A DNA stretch of 21,153 nt from Candidatus Promineofilum glycogenicum (GCA_016707605.1 JADJHJ010000005.1:1-21153), one strand, 5' to 3'; shown: positions 8,297 to 16,017, counted from the stretch's first letter. Numbers and translations are program-made. The notes: generated from the letters alone by a model not told the origin.

Positions 8297-9228
8297 ATGG
8301 ACGAGATCGGTCACATATTGCGCGAAGCCCGCGAAAACAAGGGCCTGTCGCTTGAAGAAGCACAGGCCAAGACGCGGATCAATGCGCGCTACCTGACGGC
8401 CCTGGAAAACGGGCAGTATAGCGCCCTGCCGACGGCCGTACACGTCCGCGGCTTCCTGCGCAACTACGCCCGTTTCCTGGGACTGGACCCACAACCGCTG
8501 CTGACCCGCTACGCCACCGGGCAGGGACAGGACGCTCCGCCGCCGGTGGCCGAGCCGCACGAGATCACGCCCGACAACCCGCTGGTCGAACGCCAGGATC
8601 AGCCGTTCTTTGACCCCGTCAACATGGAGGTCAACGGCAAGAGCAGCTATGGCGTGGCAGCAGCGGCGGCTCGGGCGGCATGTTGCAGATCGTCATCATC
8701 GTCGCCCTGGTCATCGCCCTGGCCCTGATCGCCAATCGCTTCATTCCCATCCTGTTCGGCCGCGGCGAAGAGGGCAACGCCGTCGAGGAAGTCAGCGCCG
8801 CCATGCGCGACGTGGTCGCCGAAGTGACCGGCGCCACGGCCACCCCTCCCGCCGACCCCCGCCCCAACGGGCGAGTCGAGCATGACCGTCGACGGCACCG
8901 AGCAGCCGATCATCAACACCGGCCGCAACAACCCGGCGGCGTAGCCACGGCCACCCCCACCCGCCCGCCACTGCCAGCCACGCTGGACGAGATCCGTCTC
9001 AAGCTGGAAATCCTGGAGCGGACGTGGATGGAAGTGACGGTCGACGGCAGCGTCGTCTTCAGCGGCATCGCCCGGGCCAACGACACCTATGAATGGACGG
9101 CCCAGCAAGAGGCCAAAGTCGTCACCGGCAATGCCATCGGCGTCTTCGCCACGGTCAACGACGTGGCCCTGGGCCGGCTGGGCGGGCGCGGCGAAAGCCA
9201 CGAAGAGGTCTGGCGAACGACACAGTAA
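8297..9228 (+). CDS. RodZ-like membrane protein: N-terminal HTH, one TM segment, C-terminal DUF4115-type domain; frameshifted
   Basis: The N-terminus is an HTH_25-type helix-turn-helix: MDEIGHILREARENKGLSL, then EAQAKTRINARYLTALENG, then LPTAVHVRGFLRNYARFLGL. This is the standard RodZ-like opening. After a linker with SSYG and a GSSGGSGG run (frame change near 8655), a single TM segment follows: MLQIVIIVALVIALALIA (8680-8733). The extracytoplasmic part includes a Thr/Pro linker with two more frame changes near 8860 and 8940. It ends in the compact domain LKLEILERTWMEVTVDGS, GIARANDTYEW and AVTGNAIGVFATVNDV, which fits DUF4115. RodZ couples MreB to the cell wall in rods, but such proteins in Chloroflexota are not well characterised. 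The ATG at 8297 has only a distant GGAAGGA (about 15 nt upstream). It follows rplI by 64 nt. Confidence 0.8.
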
Positions 9229-9229
9229 T

Positions 9230-9283
9230 GTAGCGCGGGTTGGCAACCCGCTATTCGGATAGCGGGTTGCCAACCCGCGTTAC
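9230..9283. repeat. Perfect-type 25-bp hairpin whose arms are self-palindromic
   Basis: Arms 9230-9254 and 9259-9283 pair fully except for one G-T wobble position, with a tcgg loop. Each arm itself contains cgggttg-g-caacccg, a 7-bp palindrome. The DNA or RNA can therefore switch between one long stem and two small ones. It begins 1 nt after the stop of the RodZ-like gene and ends 5 nt before the rimO start codon. Confidence 0.9.
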
Positions 9284-9288
9284 AACGC

Positions 9289-10689
9289 ATGGCCCAACAC
9301 AAAAAACAGTTCTTCCTCCTCAGCCTCGGTTGCAGCAAAAACACGGTTGACTCCAACAGCATGGCCGACCTGTTGTTGCGGGCCGGGTTCGACGCGGCCG
9401 ACGACCCCGACGACGCCGGCGTACTCATCGTCAACACCTGCGGCTTCATCGAGAGCGCGCGGCAGGAGTCGGTCGGCGCGCTGCGCGAACTGGCGGCGCT
9501 GAAGGGGCCGAACCAGTTGCTCATCGCCGCCGGCTGCATGGCCCAGCGCTACGGCAACGAGGTCGTCGAGTGGGTTCCGGGCATCGACGGCGTCATCGGC
9601 ACGCGGCGCTGGATGGACATCGTGCCCTTTGTGCGCGAACTGCGCCGCCGCAAGCACCCCGAGCCGCTCTATCATCTGCCCGATGAGGCCGCCACTGTCG
9701 GCCGCGACGAGCATGGCGTGTTGCGCGTCGCCGTCCAGGGGCCAGCGCCTACCTGAAGATCGCCGACGGCTGCCGCCGGCCGTGCGCCTTCTGCGCCATC
9801 CCCCAGATCAAGGGCACTCACGTCAGCCGCCCGCCGGAAGCCATCGTCGCCGAAGCGGTGCGCCTGCAAGAGGCCGGCATCCGCGAACTGCTCATCATCT
9901 CGCAGGACACGACCGACTACGGCCACGACCTGGGGATGAAGAACGGCCTGTCGGCGCTGCTGCGACAGATCGCCGCCGCCGCGCCCGACATCCCCTGGAT
10001 TCGTCTGATGTACGCCTACCCCGGCTACGTCACCGACGAACTGATCGAGACGATGGCCACCACGCCGCAAATCCTGCCCTACCTCGACATCCCGCTGCAA
10101 CACGGCCACCGCGAGACGCTGAAGCGCATGCGCCGCCCGGCCAACATCGAGTGGGTCTACGGCACGGTCGAGAAGCTGCGCGCGGCCATGCCCGACATCG
10201 CCATCCGCACCACGTTCATCGTCGGCTACCCCGGCGAGACGGACGAGGAGTTCGACGGGCTGAAGACGTTCGTGCGCGACCTGCGCTTCGACCGCGTCGG
10301 CGCGTTCACCTACTCCTACGAGGCCTCGACCCCCTCGGCCACCGTCGCGCCGCAGGTGGATGAGGCGGTGAAAGTGGCGCGACAGGCCGAGTTGATGGAG
10401 ATTCAGCAGGGCATCTCCCTGGCCCGCAATCAGGCGCAGGTCGGCCGCGTTGCCGGTGCTCATCGACGGCCACGGCGACGGGCTGAGCGTCGGCCGCACC
10501 TACCGCGACGCGCCGGAGATCGACGGCCTGGTGCTCATCCCCGGCGAGCTGCCCCTGGGCGAGATCGTGCCCATCCGCATCGACGGGGCCATGACCTACG
10601 ACCTGACCGGCACACCCGATATACAGGAGAAACCACAGATTACACAGATTTCACAGATTCAAATTCTTGAATCTGTGAAATCTGCGTAA
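9289..10689 (+). CDS. rimO: Ribosomal protein S12 methylthiotransferase RimO, two frameshifts
   Basis: RimO is a radical-SAM enzyme that adds a methylthio group to an Asp of ribosomal protein S12. The N-terminal UPF0004 domain starts KQFFLLSLGCSKNTVDSN and has the cluster cysteines in VNTCGFIESARQES and AAGCMAQRYG. The radical-SAM domain has CRRPCAFCAIP, the CxxxCxxC cluster motif, then ISQDTTDYGHDLG and YLDIPLQHGHRETLKRMRRP. The C-terminal TRAM domain reads LIDGHGDGLSVGRTYRDAPE and IRIDGAMTYDLTG. Breaks lie near 9743, where a five-G run seems to have lost a base before ASAYLKIADG, and near 10448. The frame passes YDLTG and reads 25 residues into the following hairpin before TAA at 10687-10689. 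No Shine-Dalgarno sequence is visible; a hairpin ends 5 nt before the ATG. Confidence 0.95.
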
Positions 10690-10700
10690 TCTGTGGTTTC
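10629..10700. repeat. 34-bp hairpin of CACAGATT-type units overlapping the rimO stop
   Basis: Arms 10629-10662 and 10667-10700 are complementary over 34 bp with a single mismatch (A versus G in the ninth-last pair region) and a 4-nt loop (attc). Each arm holds three near-tandem cagatt units about 10 nt apart. A T-rich run (ttttcttctt) follows, as in a terminator. The rimO stop codon TAA lies inside the right arm. Confidence 0.92.
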
Positions 10701-10719
10701 TTTTCTTCTTCCTAAATCT

Positions 10720-11271
10720 ATGAAGCGCGAAAGGCTGGAGTGGCTGGCCCTCATTGTCCTGGTCGCCCTCTTGGGTGGCGGTTGGATCGTCCTGTCGCGC
10801 GAGACGGAGGCCGACAACCAGCCCATCGCGCTGACGACCGCGCCCTACGTCGGCGCGCTGGCCCCCGACTTCACCGCCCAGACCCACGACGGCGCAAACT
10901 TCACCCTGAGCGACTTCAACGCCAACGGCGGCACACCCGTAGTGCTCAACTTCTGGGCCACCTGGTGCCCGCCCTGCCGCGTCGAGATGCCCCACTTCGA
11001 GGCCGCCGCCCAACTCTACGGCGACGACGTGGCCGTGCTGGGCGTCAATCAGGCCGAGTCGGGCGCGACCATCGCCGCCTACGCCCGCAACCACGGCCTG
11101 AGCTACCCGCTGCTGGTCGACGAGGAGATGACTATCAACCACCTCTACGGCATCCTCAACCTGCCCACCACCGTCTTCATCGACGCCAACGGCATCGTCC
11201 GCGAAGTCCTCGTCGGCACGATGAGCCGGGCGGTGTTGGAGGAACGCATCGAGAAGCTAGTAGGCCAGTAA
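10720..11271 (+). CDS. TlpA/ResA-like membrane-anchored thioredoxin-fold protein
   Basis: An intact protein of about 183 residues. An N-terminal anchor (LEWLALIVLVALLGGGWIV, residues ~5-24) places the domain outside the membrane. The domain shows APDFTAQTHDGANFTLSDF, then the active site FWATWCPPCRVEMP with CPPC. Next come VLGVNQAESGATI, LPTTVFIDANG with the cis-proline, and a final helix, SRAVLEERIEKLVG. This order is that of ResA/TlpA/CcmG-type thiol oxidoreductases, which reduce disulfides for cytochrome c maturation or similar tasks. The start at 10720 is preferred over a GTG inside the upstream hairpin (10693), which would add residues encoded by repeat DNA. No Shine-Dalgarno sequence is seen. 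The last codons and stop (ggccagtaa) are already part of the following repeat tract. Confidence 0.88.
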   Translation: MKRERLEWLALIVLVALLGGGWIVLSRETEADNQPIALTTAPYVGALAPDFTAQTHDGANFTLSDFNANGGTPVVLNFWATWCPPCRVEMPHFEAAAQLYGDDVAVLGVNQAESGATIAAYARNHGLSYPLLVDEEMTINHLYGILNLPTTVFIDANGIVREVLVGTMSRAVLEERIEKLVGQ

Positions 11272-11314
11272 GCAGTAGGTCAGTAAGCCAGTCAGGTCAT
11301 GTCAGTACTGAAAA
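11272..11314. repeat. CAGT-rich degenerate left arm upstream of the octamer array
   Basis: Units such as cagtaggt, cagtaagc and cagtcagg lie between the thioredoxin stop and the CTGACCCA array. They are roughly the reverse complement of that array, so the whole 11272-11408 block can fold as an imperfect hairpin. The thioredoxin stop codon TAA lies at the left edge. Confidence 0.6.
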
Positions 11315-11408
11315 CTGACCCACTGACCCACTGACCCACTGACCCACTGACCCACTGACCCACTGACCCACTGACCCACTGACCCACTGACCCACTGACC
11401 CACTGACC
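11315..11408. repeat. Octamer tandem array CTGACCCA x 11.75
   Basis: Eleven perfect ctgaccca copies (11315-11402) and a six-base partial copy run without interruption to the base before the ATG of the Lgt-like gene at 11409. Period 8 is not a multiple of 3, but the array is in the leader and not in the coding frame. Copy-number change would alter leader length or promoter spacing. Confidence 0.97.
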
Positions 11409-12146
11409 ATGCTCCCCTTCCTAAACCTCGGCCCCCTCGCCCTGCCCACCGGCCCGCTGGTCTACCTGCTCGGCGTCTGGCTGGCGCTGTTCGCCGTGGA
11501 TCGGGCGGCGCGGCGGCTGGGGCTGGACGCCGAGCGCCACTACGCCCTGGCCACGACGGCCGTGCTGGCCGGCTTTGTCGGCGCGCGGCTGGTCTTTGTG
11601 CTGCTCCACTGGCCGTCCTACGACGACAACCTGCTGGGCATCGTCTGGCCGCTGACCACCGGCTACAACGCCGCCGGCGGGGCGCTCATCGGCGCGGCGG
11701 CGGCGTTCTTCTACGGCCGCTGGCGGCGGCTGTCGTTGTGGCCGGCGCTCGACGCGCTGGCCCCCGGCCTGCTGCTCTTCCTCATCGCCGTCAGTCTGGC
11801 CGACTTCCTGGGCGGCGCGGGCTACGGTTCGCTGACAAGTATGCCCTGGGGCATCACCGTCTTCGGCGTGCGGCGGCACGCGGTGCAGCTATACGAAGCA
11901 CTGGCGGGGGTGGCGGCGCTGGGCGTGTGGTGGGCGGCGACTTCCCCCCGGCTGCGCGGCGCGGCAGGGCGGCCGTTCCTGTGGGCGGCGGCGGTCTATG
12001 CCGGTGGGCGGCTGCTGGTGGACGCCTGGCGCGAGAACGCGGCGCTGGTCAACGGGTTCCACGTGATGCAGGTCGTGGCCCTGGGGGTGTTGTTGCTGGC
12101 GTTGGGGCTGCTGGCGCGGGCAGTGTGGCGAGGCGGCGCGACTTAG
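11409..12146 (+). CDS. Lgt-like (prolipoprotein diacylglyceryl transferase family) membrane protein
   Basis: An intact 245-residue polytopic membrane protein with about seven hydrophobic segments. Similarity to Lgt lies in GARLVFVLLHWPSYDDN, then GGALIGAAAAFFYGR, then DALAPGLLLFLIAVSLADF. Next come GYGSLTSMPWGITVFG and the RHAVQLYEALAG segment, the H.VQLYE box of Lgt. Lgt transfers diacylglycerol to the cysteine of prolipoproteins. However, the usual GRIGNFINGE box is replaced by LADFLGGAGYG, which lacks the conserved Arg and Asn, so full Lgt activity is doubtful. The length is near the family norm. The start codon directly follows the octamer array, with no Shine-Dalgarno sequence. The stop overlaps the stop of the convergent higA gene by 4 nt. 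Confidence 0.72.
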   Translation: MLPFLNLGPLALPTGPLVYLLGVWLALFAVDRAARRLGLDAERHYALATTAVLAGFVGARLVFVLLHWPSYDDNLLGIVWPLTTGYNAAGGALIGAAAAFFYGRWRRLSLWPALDALAPGLLLFLIAVSLADFLGGAGYGSLTSMPWGITVFGVRRHAVQLYEALAGVAALGVWWAATSPRLRGAAGRPFLWAAAVYAGGRLLVDAWRENAALVNGFHVMQVVALGVLLLALGLLARAVWRGGAT

Positions 12147-12430
12147 GCAGCGGAATAGACCTGCACCTCGCGACTGATCTGCTCGGCCAGCTCATCCTCA
12201 GCCACGTCTAGATCGTAGTCCATTTGCAATTCCAGCCAGAACTGCGGCGACATATCGAAGTAGCGGGCCAGGCGCAGCGCGGTGTCGGGCGAGATGCGGC
12301 GCTTGCCGTGGACGATCTCGTTGATGCGGCGGGCGGGGACGCGGATATCCAGGGCGAGACGATTTTGGCTGAGGGCCATTGGCTTGAGGAACTCTTCTGC
12401 CAGAACCTCGCCGGGATGAACTGGTAACAT
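12143..12430 (-). CDS. higA: HigA-family addiction module antitoxin, orphan, start codon at the IS junction
   Basis: A 95-residue XRE-type helix-turn-helix protein. The N-terminus PVHPGEVLAEEFLKPMALS and RINEIVHGKRRISPDTALR, with ALRLARYFDMSPQFWLELQ, match the HigA antitoxin family (normally encoded just after HigB). No higB toxin is found. The DNA upstream of the ATG is instead the left end of an IS481-type element. The A of the start codon is the first base of that element, and its terminal repeat supplies AAGAAGG about 10 nt before the ATG. A few N-terminal residues and the native promoter may have been lost. The protein may still be made, but its regulation must have changed. The stop codon overlaps that of the convergent Lgt-like gene. 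Confidence 0.85.
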   Translation of the reverse strand: MLPVHPGEVLAEEFLKPMALSQNRLALDIRVPARRINEIVHGKRRISPDTALRLARYFDMSPQFWLELQMDYDLDVAEDELAEQISREVQVYSAA

Positions 12431-13525
12431 GTACTCTTAGCCTTCTTTCCGAACAGTTGGTATTCTTAACATAGACCATCAACTGGAGGAAGCAAGTGAT
12501 GAATGCTGAGACCAAGATAGCCCAACAGCGGTTGAGCCTGCTGGAATTGGCCCAGGGTCTGGGGAACGTCGCCGAGGCTTGCCGGCAACGAGGCGTGTCG
12601 CGGACCCAGTTCTACGAGTACAAGCGGCGCTTTCAGACGCATGGGATGGTTGGTTTGAAAGACCTGCCGCCTATTCACCAGACCCATCCGCAAACTACAC
12701 CGCCGGAGGTCGTCGACAGGCTTTTGGCGGTGAGTATGGAGAATCCGACCCGCGGCTGTAACTGGTTGCATGACCGGTTGCTGCTGGAAGGCATCAGTGT
12801 CAGCGCGCCGACGATCCAGGGCATCCTCAACAAGCACGAGATGGGCAGCCGGTATGAGCGCCTCCTCAAGCTGGAGGCCCGGGCGCTGCAAGAGGCGATC
12901 GAACTGACTCCCCAGCAGGTCGTCTGGTTGGAGAAGGCCAATCCCTCTTTCCGAGAACGGCATGTCGAGAGCAGCCGGCCGGGAGAGCTGCTCTGTCAGG
13001 ATACCTTCTACGTCGGACGACTGAAGGGCGTGGGCAAGGTCTATCTCCACGCCGTGGTCGACACCTTCAGCAGCTATGCTTTCGGCTACCTCCACACCAG
13101 CAAGCAGCCAGAGGCGGCGGCACTGGTGGTTCACAACGACGTCCTGCCCTTCTACCAGGCGCATGACTTGCCCCTCAAGGCCATCCTGACCGACAATGGG
13201 CGTGAGTTCTGTGGCACTGAAGCTCATCCGTATGAACTCTACCTGGCTCTCAATGACATCGAGCACCGCCGCACTAAGGTGCGCTCGCCGCAGACCAACG
13301 GCTTCATCGAGCGCTTCAACCGCACGGCTCTGGATGAGTTCTTTCGCATCGCCTTCCGAACGACGTTCTACGAGAGTGTCGAGCATTTACAGACCGACTT
13401 CGACCAATGGCTGGTCACCTACAACACGGAGCGGCCCCATCAAGGCTATCGCAACATGGGCCGCCGACCAATCGATACCATCGAGCTGTACCTTAGAACT
13501 GTTCGGGATGAAGGTTAAGAATACA
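12430..13525 (+). mobile_element. IS481-family insertion sequence, 1096 bp
   Basis: The ends are inverted repeats of about 29 nt beginning TGT. Left is 12430-12458 (starts tgtactcttag, ends ccgaacagtt); right is 13497-13525 (starts aactgttcgg, ends aagaataca). They match at 25 of 29 positions. A single intact transposase lies between. The size and TGT/ACA ends fit IS481. No clear target duplication is seen: the left flank ends ggtaaca and the right flank starts agatacc. This suggests a deletion or recombination next to the element after insertion. Confidence 0.88.
12499..13518 (+). CDS. IS481-family transposase (DDE integrase-core)
   Basis: An intact transposase of about 339 residues. The N-terminal helix-turn-helix shows RLSLLELAQGLGNVAEACR and GVSRTQFYEYKRRF. 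A linker with NPTRGCNWLHDRLLLEG follows. The rve catalytic core then gives LLCQDTFYVGRL (first Asp), LPLKAILTDNGREFCG (second Asp) and SPQTNGFIERFNRTALDEF (Glu of DDE, in the .G.IERF box). It ends with YNTERPHQGYRNMGRRP, the typical IS481/IS3 tail. GGAGGA eight nt before the ATG at 12499 supports that start; the frame also allows a GTG one codon earlier. Unlike many neighbours it has no frame break. It is likely active. Confidence 0.93.
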   Translation: MNAETKIAQQRLSLLELAQGLGNVAEACRQRGVSRTQFYEYKRRFQTHGMVGLKDLPPIHQTHPQTTPPEVVDRLLAVSMENPTRGCNWLHDRLLLEGISVSAPTIQGILNKHEMGSRYERLLKLEARALQEAIELTPQQVVWLEKANPSFRERHVESSRPGELLCQDTFYVGRLKGVGKVYLHAVVDTFSSYAFGYLHTSKQPEAAALVVHNDVLPFYQAHDLPLKAILTDNGREFCGTEAHPYELYLALNDIEHRRTKVRSPQTNGFIERFNRTALDEFFRIAFRTTFYESVEHLQTDFDQWLVTYNTERPHQGYRNMGRRPIDTIELYLRTVRDEG

Positions 13526-13835
13526 AGATACCATTCACACAGGTGAGGTTGGTCTGGCCACGGCCGATGATGCAACGCTCATCGACCTAGCCCGGCAACA
13601 GGGGCGTGTCGTTGTCACGCTTGATGCCGACTTTCACGCGTTATTAGCTTTGTCCGGCGCAGACAAACCGTCTGTAGTACGTATCAGAATCGAAGGTCTG
13701 CGCGCTGAAGCGCTTGTGGTGTTGCTGCAAGTACTACTGTCGGAACGCAGCAGTGAACTGGACAGTGGCGCACTTATGTCAGTGCAGCAAAAGCGAGTAC
13801 GAATTCGCTACTTACCCATTATTCCACGGCGCTAA
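13526..13835 (+). pseudogene. DUF5615 (PIN-like toxin) gene, N-terminus removed at the IS boundary
   Basis: Read from the base after the IS, the frame gives DTIHTGEVGLATADDATLI, then DLARQQGRVVVTLDADFHA and LLALSGADKPSVVRIRIEG. It ends in LPIIPRR with TAA at 13833-13835. This is the C-terminal two thirds of a DUF5615-family protein, with the usual GRV.VTLDADF core. The first 30 or so residues, which normally carry the first acidic active-site residue, are missing. They are not present on the other side of the IS, so DNA was deleted. The usual DUF433 partner is not seen. The gene now has no start codon of its own and is almost surely inactive. Confidence 0.85.
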
Positions 13836-14309
13836 CTCAGGCCGGATTCCACACAACATCTGCCGAATCTCCCCCAAATGGTGCGCCGTGTGCACGACCA
13901 CGGCCAACGCCCCGCCGACGCGGTTGTCATCGTCCCACGAGTCGAACCCCTCCATCGTCGCCCGGACGCGGCGGTAGCTAGTCTGTAACTCCGCCTTCAG
14001 CCGCGCCCACTCCTCCTCCGTCACCGCGCCCACCTGCCAACTGGAAGCCCAATCGGCCTGCTCGGTGCGCTTCGCCAGCATGTACTCCTCCATCACGTCC
14101 AGGTAGAAGCGCACGTGGTTGACCTGCGCCGCCAACGTGGCGCAACGGCCGCTGGTGGCCCGCGACGCCTCCTCGGCGGTGATGTCGGCCAGCGTCTCGA
14201 ATAGCGACGTGCCCCTATCGAGAAAGATGCCGTAGACGCTCTCGAACGCTTCGATCAACAGGCCAAACAGGGTATGGGTCAGTCGTTCGACGGGAATTTG
14301 CTCGCTCAT
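13812..14309 (-). CDS. DinB-like (putative metal-dependent) protein
   Basis: A protein of about 165 residues, mostly helical, with the look of the DinB/YfiT four-helix-bundle superfamily. It has LTHTLFGLLIEAFESVYGI, then LAAQVNHVRFYLDVMEEYM, then VVHTAHHLGEIRQML. The His in NHVRFYL and the HTAHH cluster fit the metal-binding triad of the family. Some members transfer thiols such as bacillithiol, but the substrate cannot be told here. The start at 14309 is chosen for GGAGGAAGTA directly before it; the frame is open 35 codons further upstream, overlapping the previous gene. It follows the STAS/ATP-grasp gene by 37 nt on the same strand, so the two are probably co-transcribed. Its last codons lie antisense to the end of the DUF5615 remnant. 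Confidence 0.65.
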   Translation of the reverse strand: MSEQIPVERLTHTLFGLLIEAFESVYGIFLDRGTSLFETLADITAEEASRATSGRCATLAAQVNHVRFYLDVMEEYMLAKRTEQADWASSWQVGAVTEEEWARLKAELQTSYRRVRATMEGFDSWDDDNRVGGALAVVVHTAHHLGEIRQMLCGIRPELAPWNNG

Positions 14310-14346
14310 TACTTCCTCCAGTGATATCAAGTGCTCGTTTTCGACC

Positions 14347-15935
14347 TCAGGCGGGGACGATGGGGAATTGTATCTCAGCCAACAACCCATCCAGAATTGC
14401 GCTCGCCTCGGCAATGGAGCCGGCGGTGACGAAGATCTCGCCCAGTGTATCCGGCACGCCGCGGTCCGGGCCGATGACCGTCTGGCTGGCCGTCACATAG
14501 ACTCGCGTGAGAATGACGTGGGGATCGTCAACGCCAGCCAGAAAGGTGGCGTGCTCAATGACACCGGAGATGGGACAAGGCAGGTCGGACGTGGCAATGC
14601 AAGTCAACGGCTGGGCGGCTTTCTTCGGCTGGATGGGCAAGCCCAGGCGGGTCAACAAGTAGTAACCGACCAGGTCCACGCCCCATACCCAATCTCGCGC
14701 AGATACGGTTGCGGCAAGTCGCGGCCGACGGCGGCATAGGCCACCGCGCCGCGCGACAGGAGACAGTCCACGTCAAACTCCTCACCGTCGAGGAACTGCT
14801 CCAATGTCATGTCGAAGCCCTTGGCCCAGATCAACTCCTCTTCATCGTTGCTATGCACGCCGCTGGCCTTCAAGTGGCCGCGAACGGCGTCCATCGTCTG
14901 CGCGTAACGCCGCGCCAACTGGTCTTCGTCGTCAACGCGATAGGTGGAAACGGAACTGGCCCCGGAGACGGGCTTGAGCACGGCCGGAAAGCCGACGTGG
15001 GCCGCGGCGGCGGCCAGATCATCGGCGGCGCGGATGCGATAGAAACGGGGCGAGGGAATGCCCGCCTCGATGCACACCTCGCGGGTCAGGGTCTTGTCGC
15101 GGCAATAGGCGGCCGACAGGAACGGGTGGCCGGCTCGTTTCAACCCCTGGGCCAACAGCGCTGTCAGTGGCCCGGCGAACTCCTCGAACGTGGCCACGCC
15201 GTCGAACTCCAAGTTGCTCCGGCGCACGGCCGCCAGCGCCCGGTCGTCCAGACTATCCTCCGGTTGCAGGTCGACCTCGATGAACTGCTCGAACAGCCCC
15301 CCGACTTCGGCCTGCGTCCAGTGGCCGGGGCCATCGAGCACGACCAGCCTGGCTCCCAACTGCCGCGCGCGCTCGTACATGAACCGCTTGCCGGGGTAGC
15401 TGCCCATGACGATCAGGAAGCGTTTGCCTTGCAGCGCGGCCAGAGCCTCGTCAGCCGCGGCGGGATCAAAGGCAAAGATCGTTGCCGGCTGGTCGTCCAT
15501 GGCCGTGGCGCTCCCTCCGTCGGGTTCGCCAAACGAATCCAGCGCCGCCTGCCGGTCGCTGAAGATGTTGAAGATCATCTCGAAACCGGAAATCCTGAGT
15601 GTGCGGGCCACGGCGGAGGGCGGGCTGAGGAGTTTCAGGTAGGGTGACTTGAAGCTGGCGGTGGCGGTGGTCTGGCCTTCGCCCTGACCGGCCTGCCCTG
15701 TCTGGGCGCGCAACATCTCATCGATGGCGATCAGGGCGCGCATGCCGGCGCTGCCCATGAACGATACGCCCGATAGATCGAGCACAAGGTGGCGCGCCCC
15801 CTGGCGTTGGGCCTCGGCCGCGGCCGCCTCCAACTGCGGGCCTGTCTGCGCGTCGATCTCCCCCCGCACATCGAGGATAGCCAGCGGCACACGCGCCGGC
15901 AGCATACCAATGGTGATCTGAAACGACGGACTCAT
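14347..15935 (-). CDS. STAS domain fused to ATP-grasp ligase, with internal deletion or frameshift
   Basis: Residues ~10-135 form a STAS (anti-sigma antagonist) domain: VPLAILDVRGEIDAQTGP, then RHLVLDLSGVSFMGSAGMR (the Ser that is phosphorylated in SpoIIAA-type proteins is present), then LRISGFEMIFNIFSDRQAA. From residue 146 an ATP-grasp enzyme begins (MDDQPATIFAFDPAAAD). It has a Rossmann-like preATP part (KRFLIVMGSYPGKRFMYER), then REVCIEAGIPSPRFY, GFPAVLKPVSGASSVSTYR (ATP loop with Lys) and TLEQFLDGEEFDVDCLLSRG. It resembles carnosine-synthase-like amide ligases. After PQPYLREIGYG the frame changes near 14675 and jumps to VDLVGYYLLTRLGLP. The usual 80-100 residues with the Mg-binding Glu and Asn are absent. 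An SD-like GGAGGGAG lies before the internal Met at 15500. It may also be translated as a separate protein. Confidence 0.7.
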
Positions 15936-15989
15936 CGCACCCCTCTTCTAATTCGATTGTCCTGACAACAGTAAAGTACTGGCGCGGGG

Positions 15990-16017
15990 AGTATCTCTGA
16001 GAAAGGCTGGCTGTCAA
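15990..16017 (-). promoter_or_regulatory. Promoter for the STAS/ATP-grasp gene
   Basis: On the minus strand TTGACA (16017-16012) and GATACT (15995-15990) are 16 nt apart. The -35 box is a perfect consensus and overlaps the stop codon of the upstream PIN toxin gene. Transcription would start near 15983, about 48 nt before the start codon at 15935, which is preceded by GAGGGG. Confidence 0.55.

Noticed and set aside
9289..10689. Programmed frameshifting in rimO
   Set aside because: The break near 9743 is explained by one missing G in a G-run, and there is no slippery heptamer or family precedent. Many other genes show the same kind of break.
11315..11408. Possible CRISPR array
   Set aside because: Units are only 8 bp, contiguous, without spacers; there are no cas genes. 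It is a simple tandem repeat.
12466..13386. A minus-strand frame of 306 codons opposite the IS481 transposase
   Set aside because: The plus-strand frame carries the complete DDE transposase with all motifs; the minus-strand product shows no recognisable motif.
14709..15647. A plus-strand frame of 312 codons opposite the STAS/ATP-grasp gene
   Set aside because: The minus strand has two clear domains with conserved motifs; the plus-strand frame is a shadow of high-GC coding DNA.
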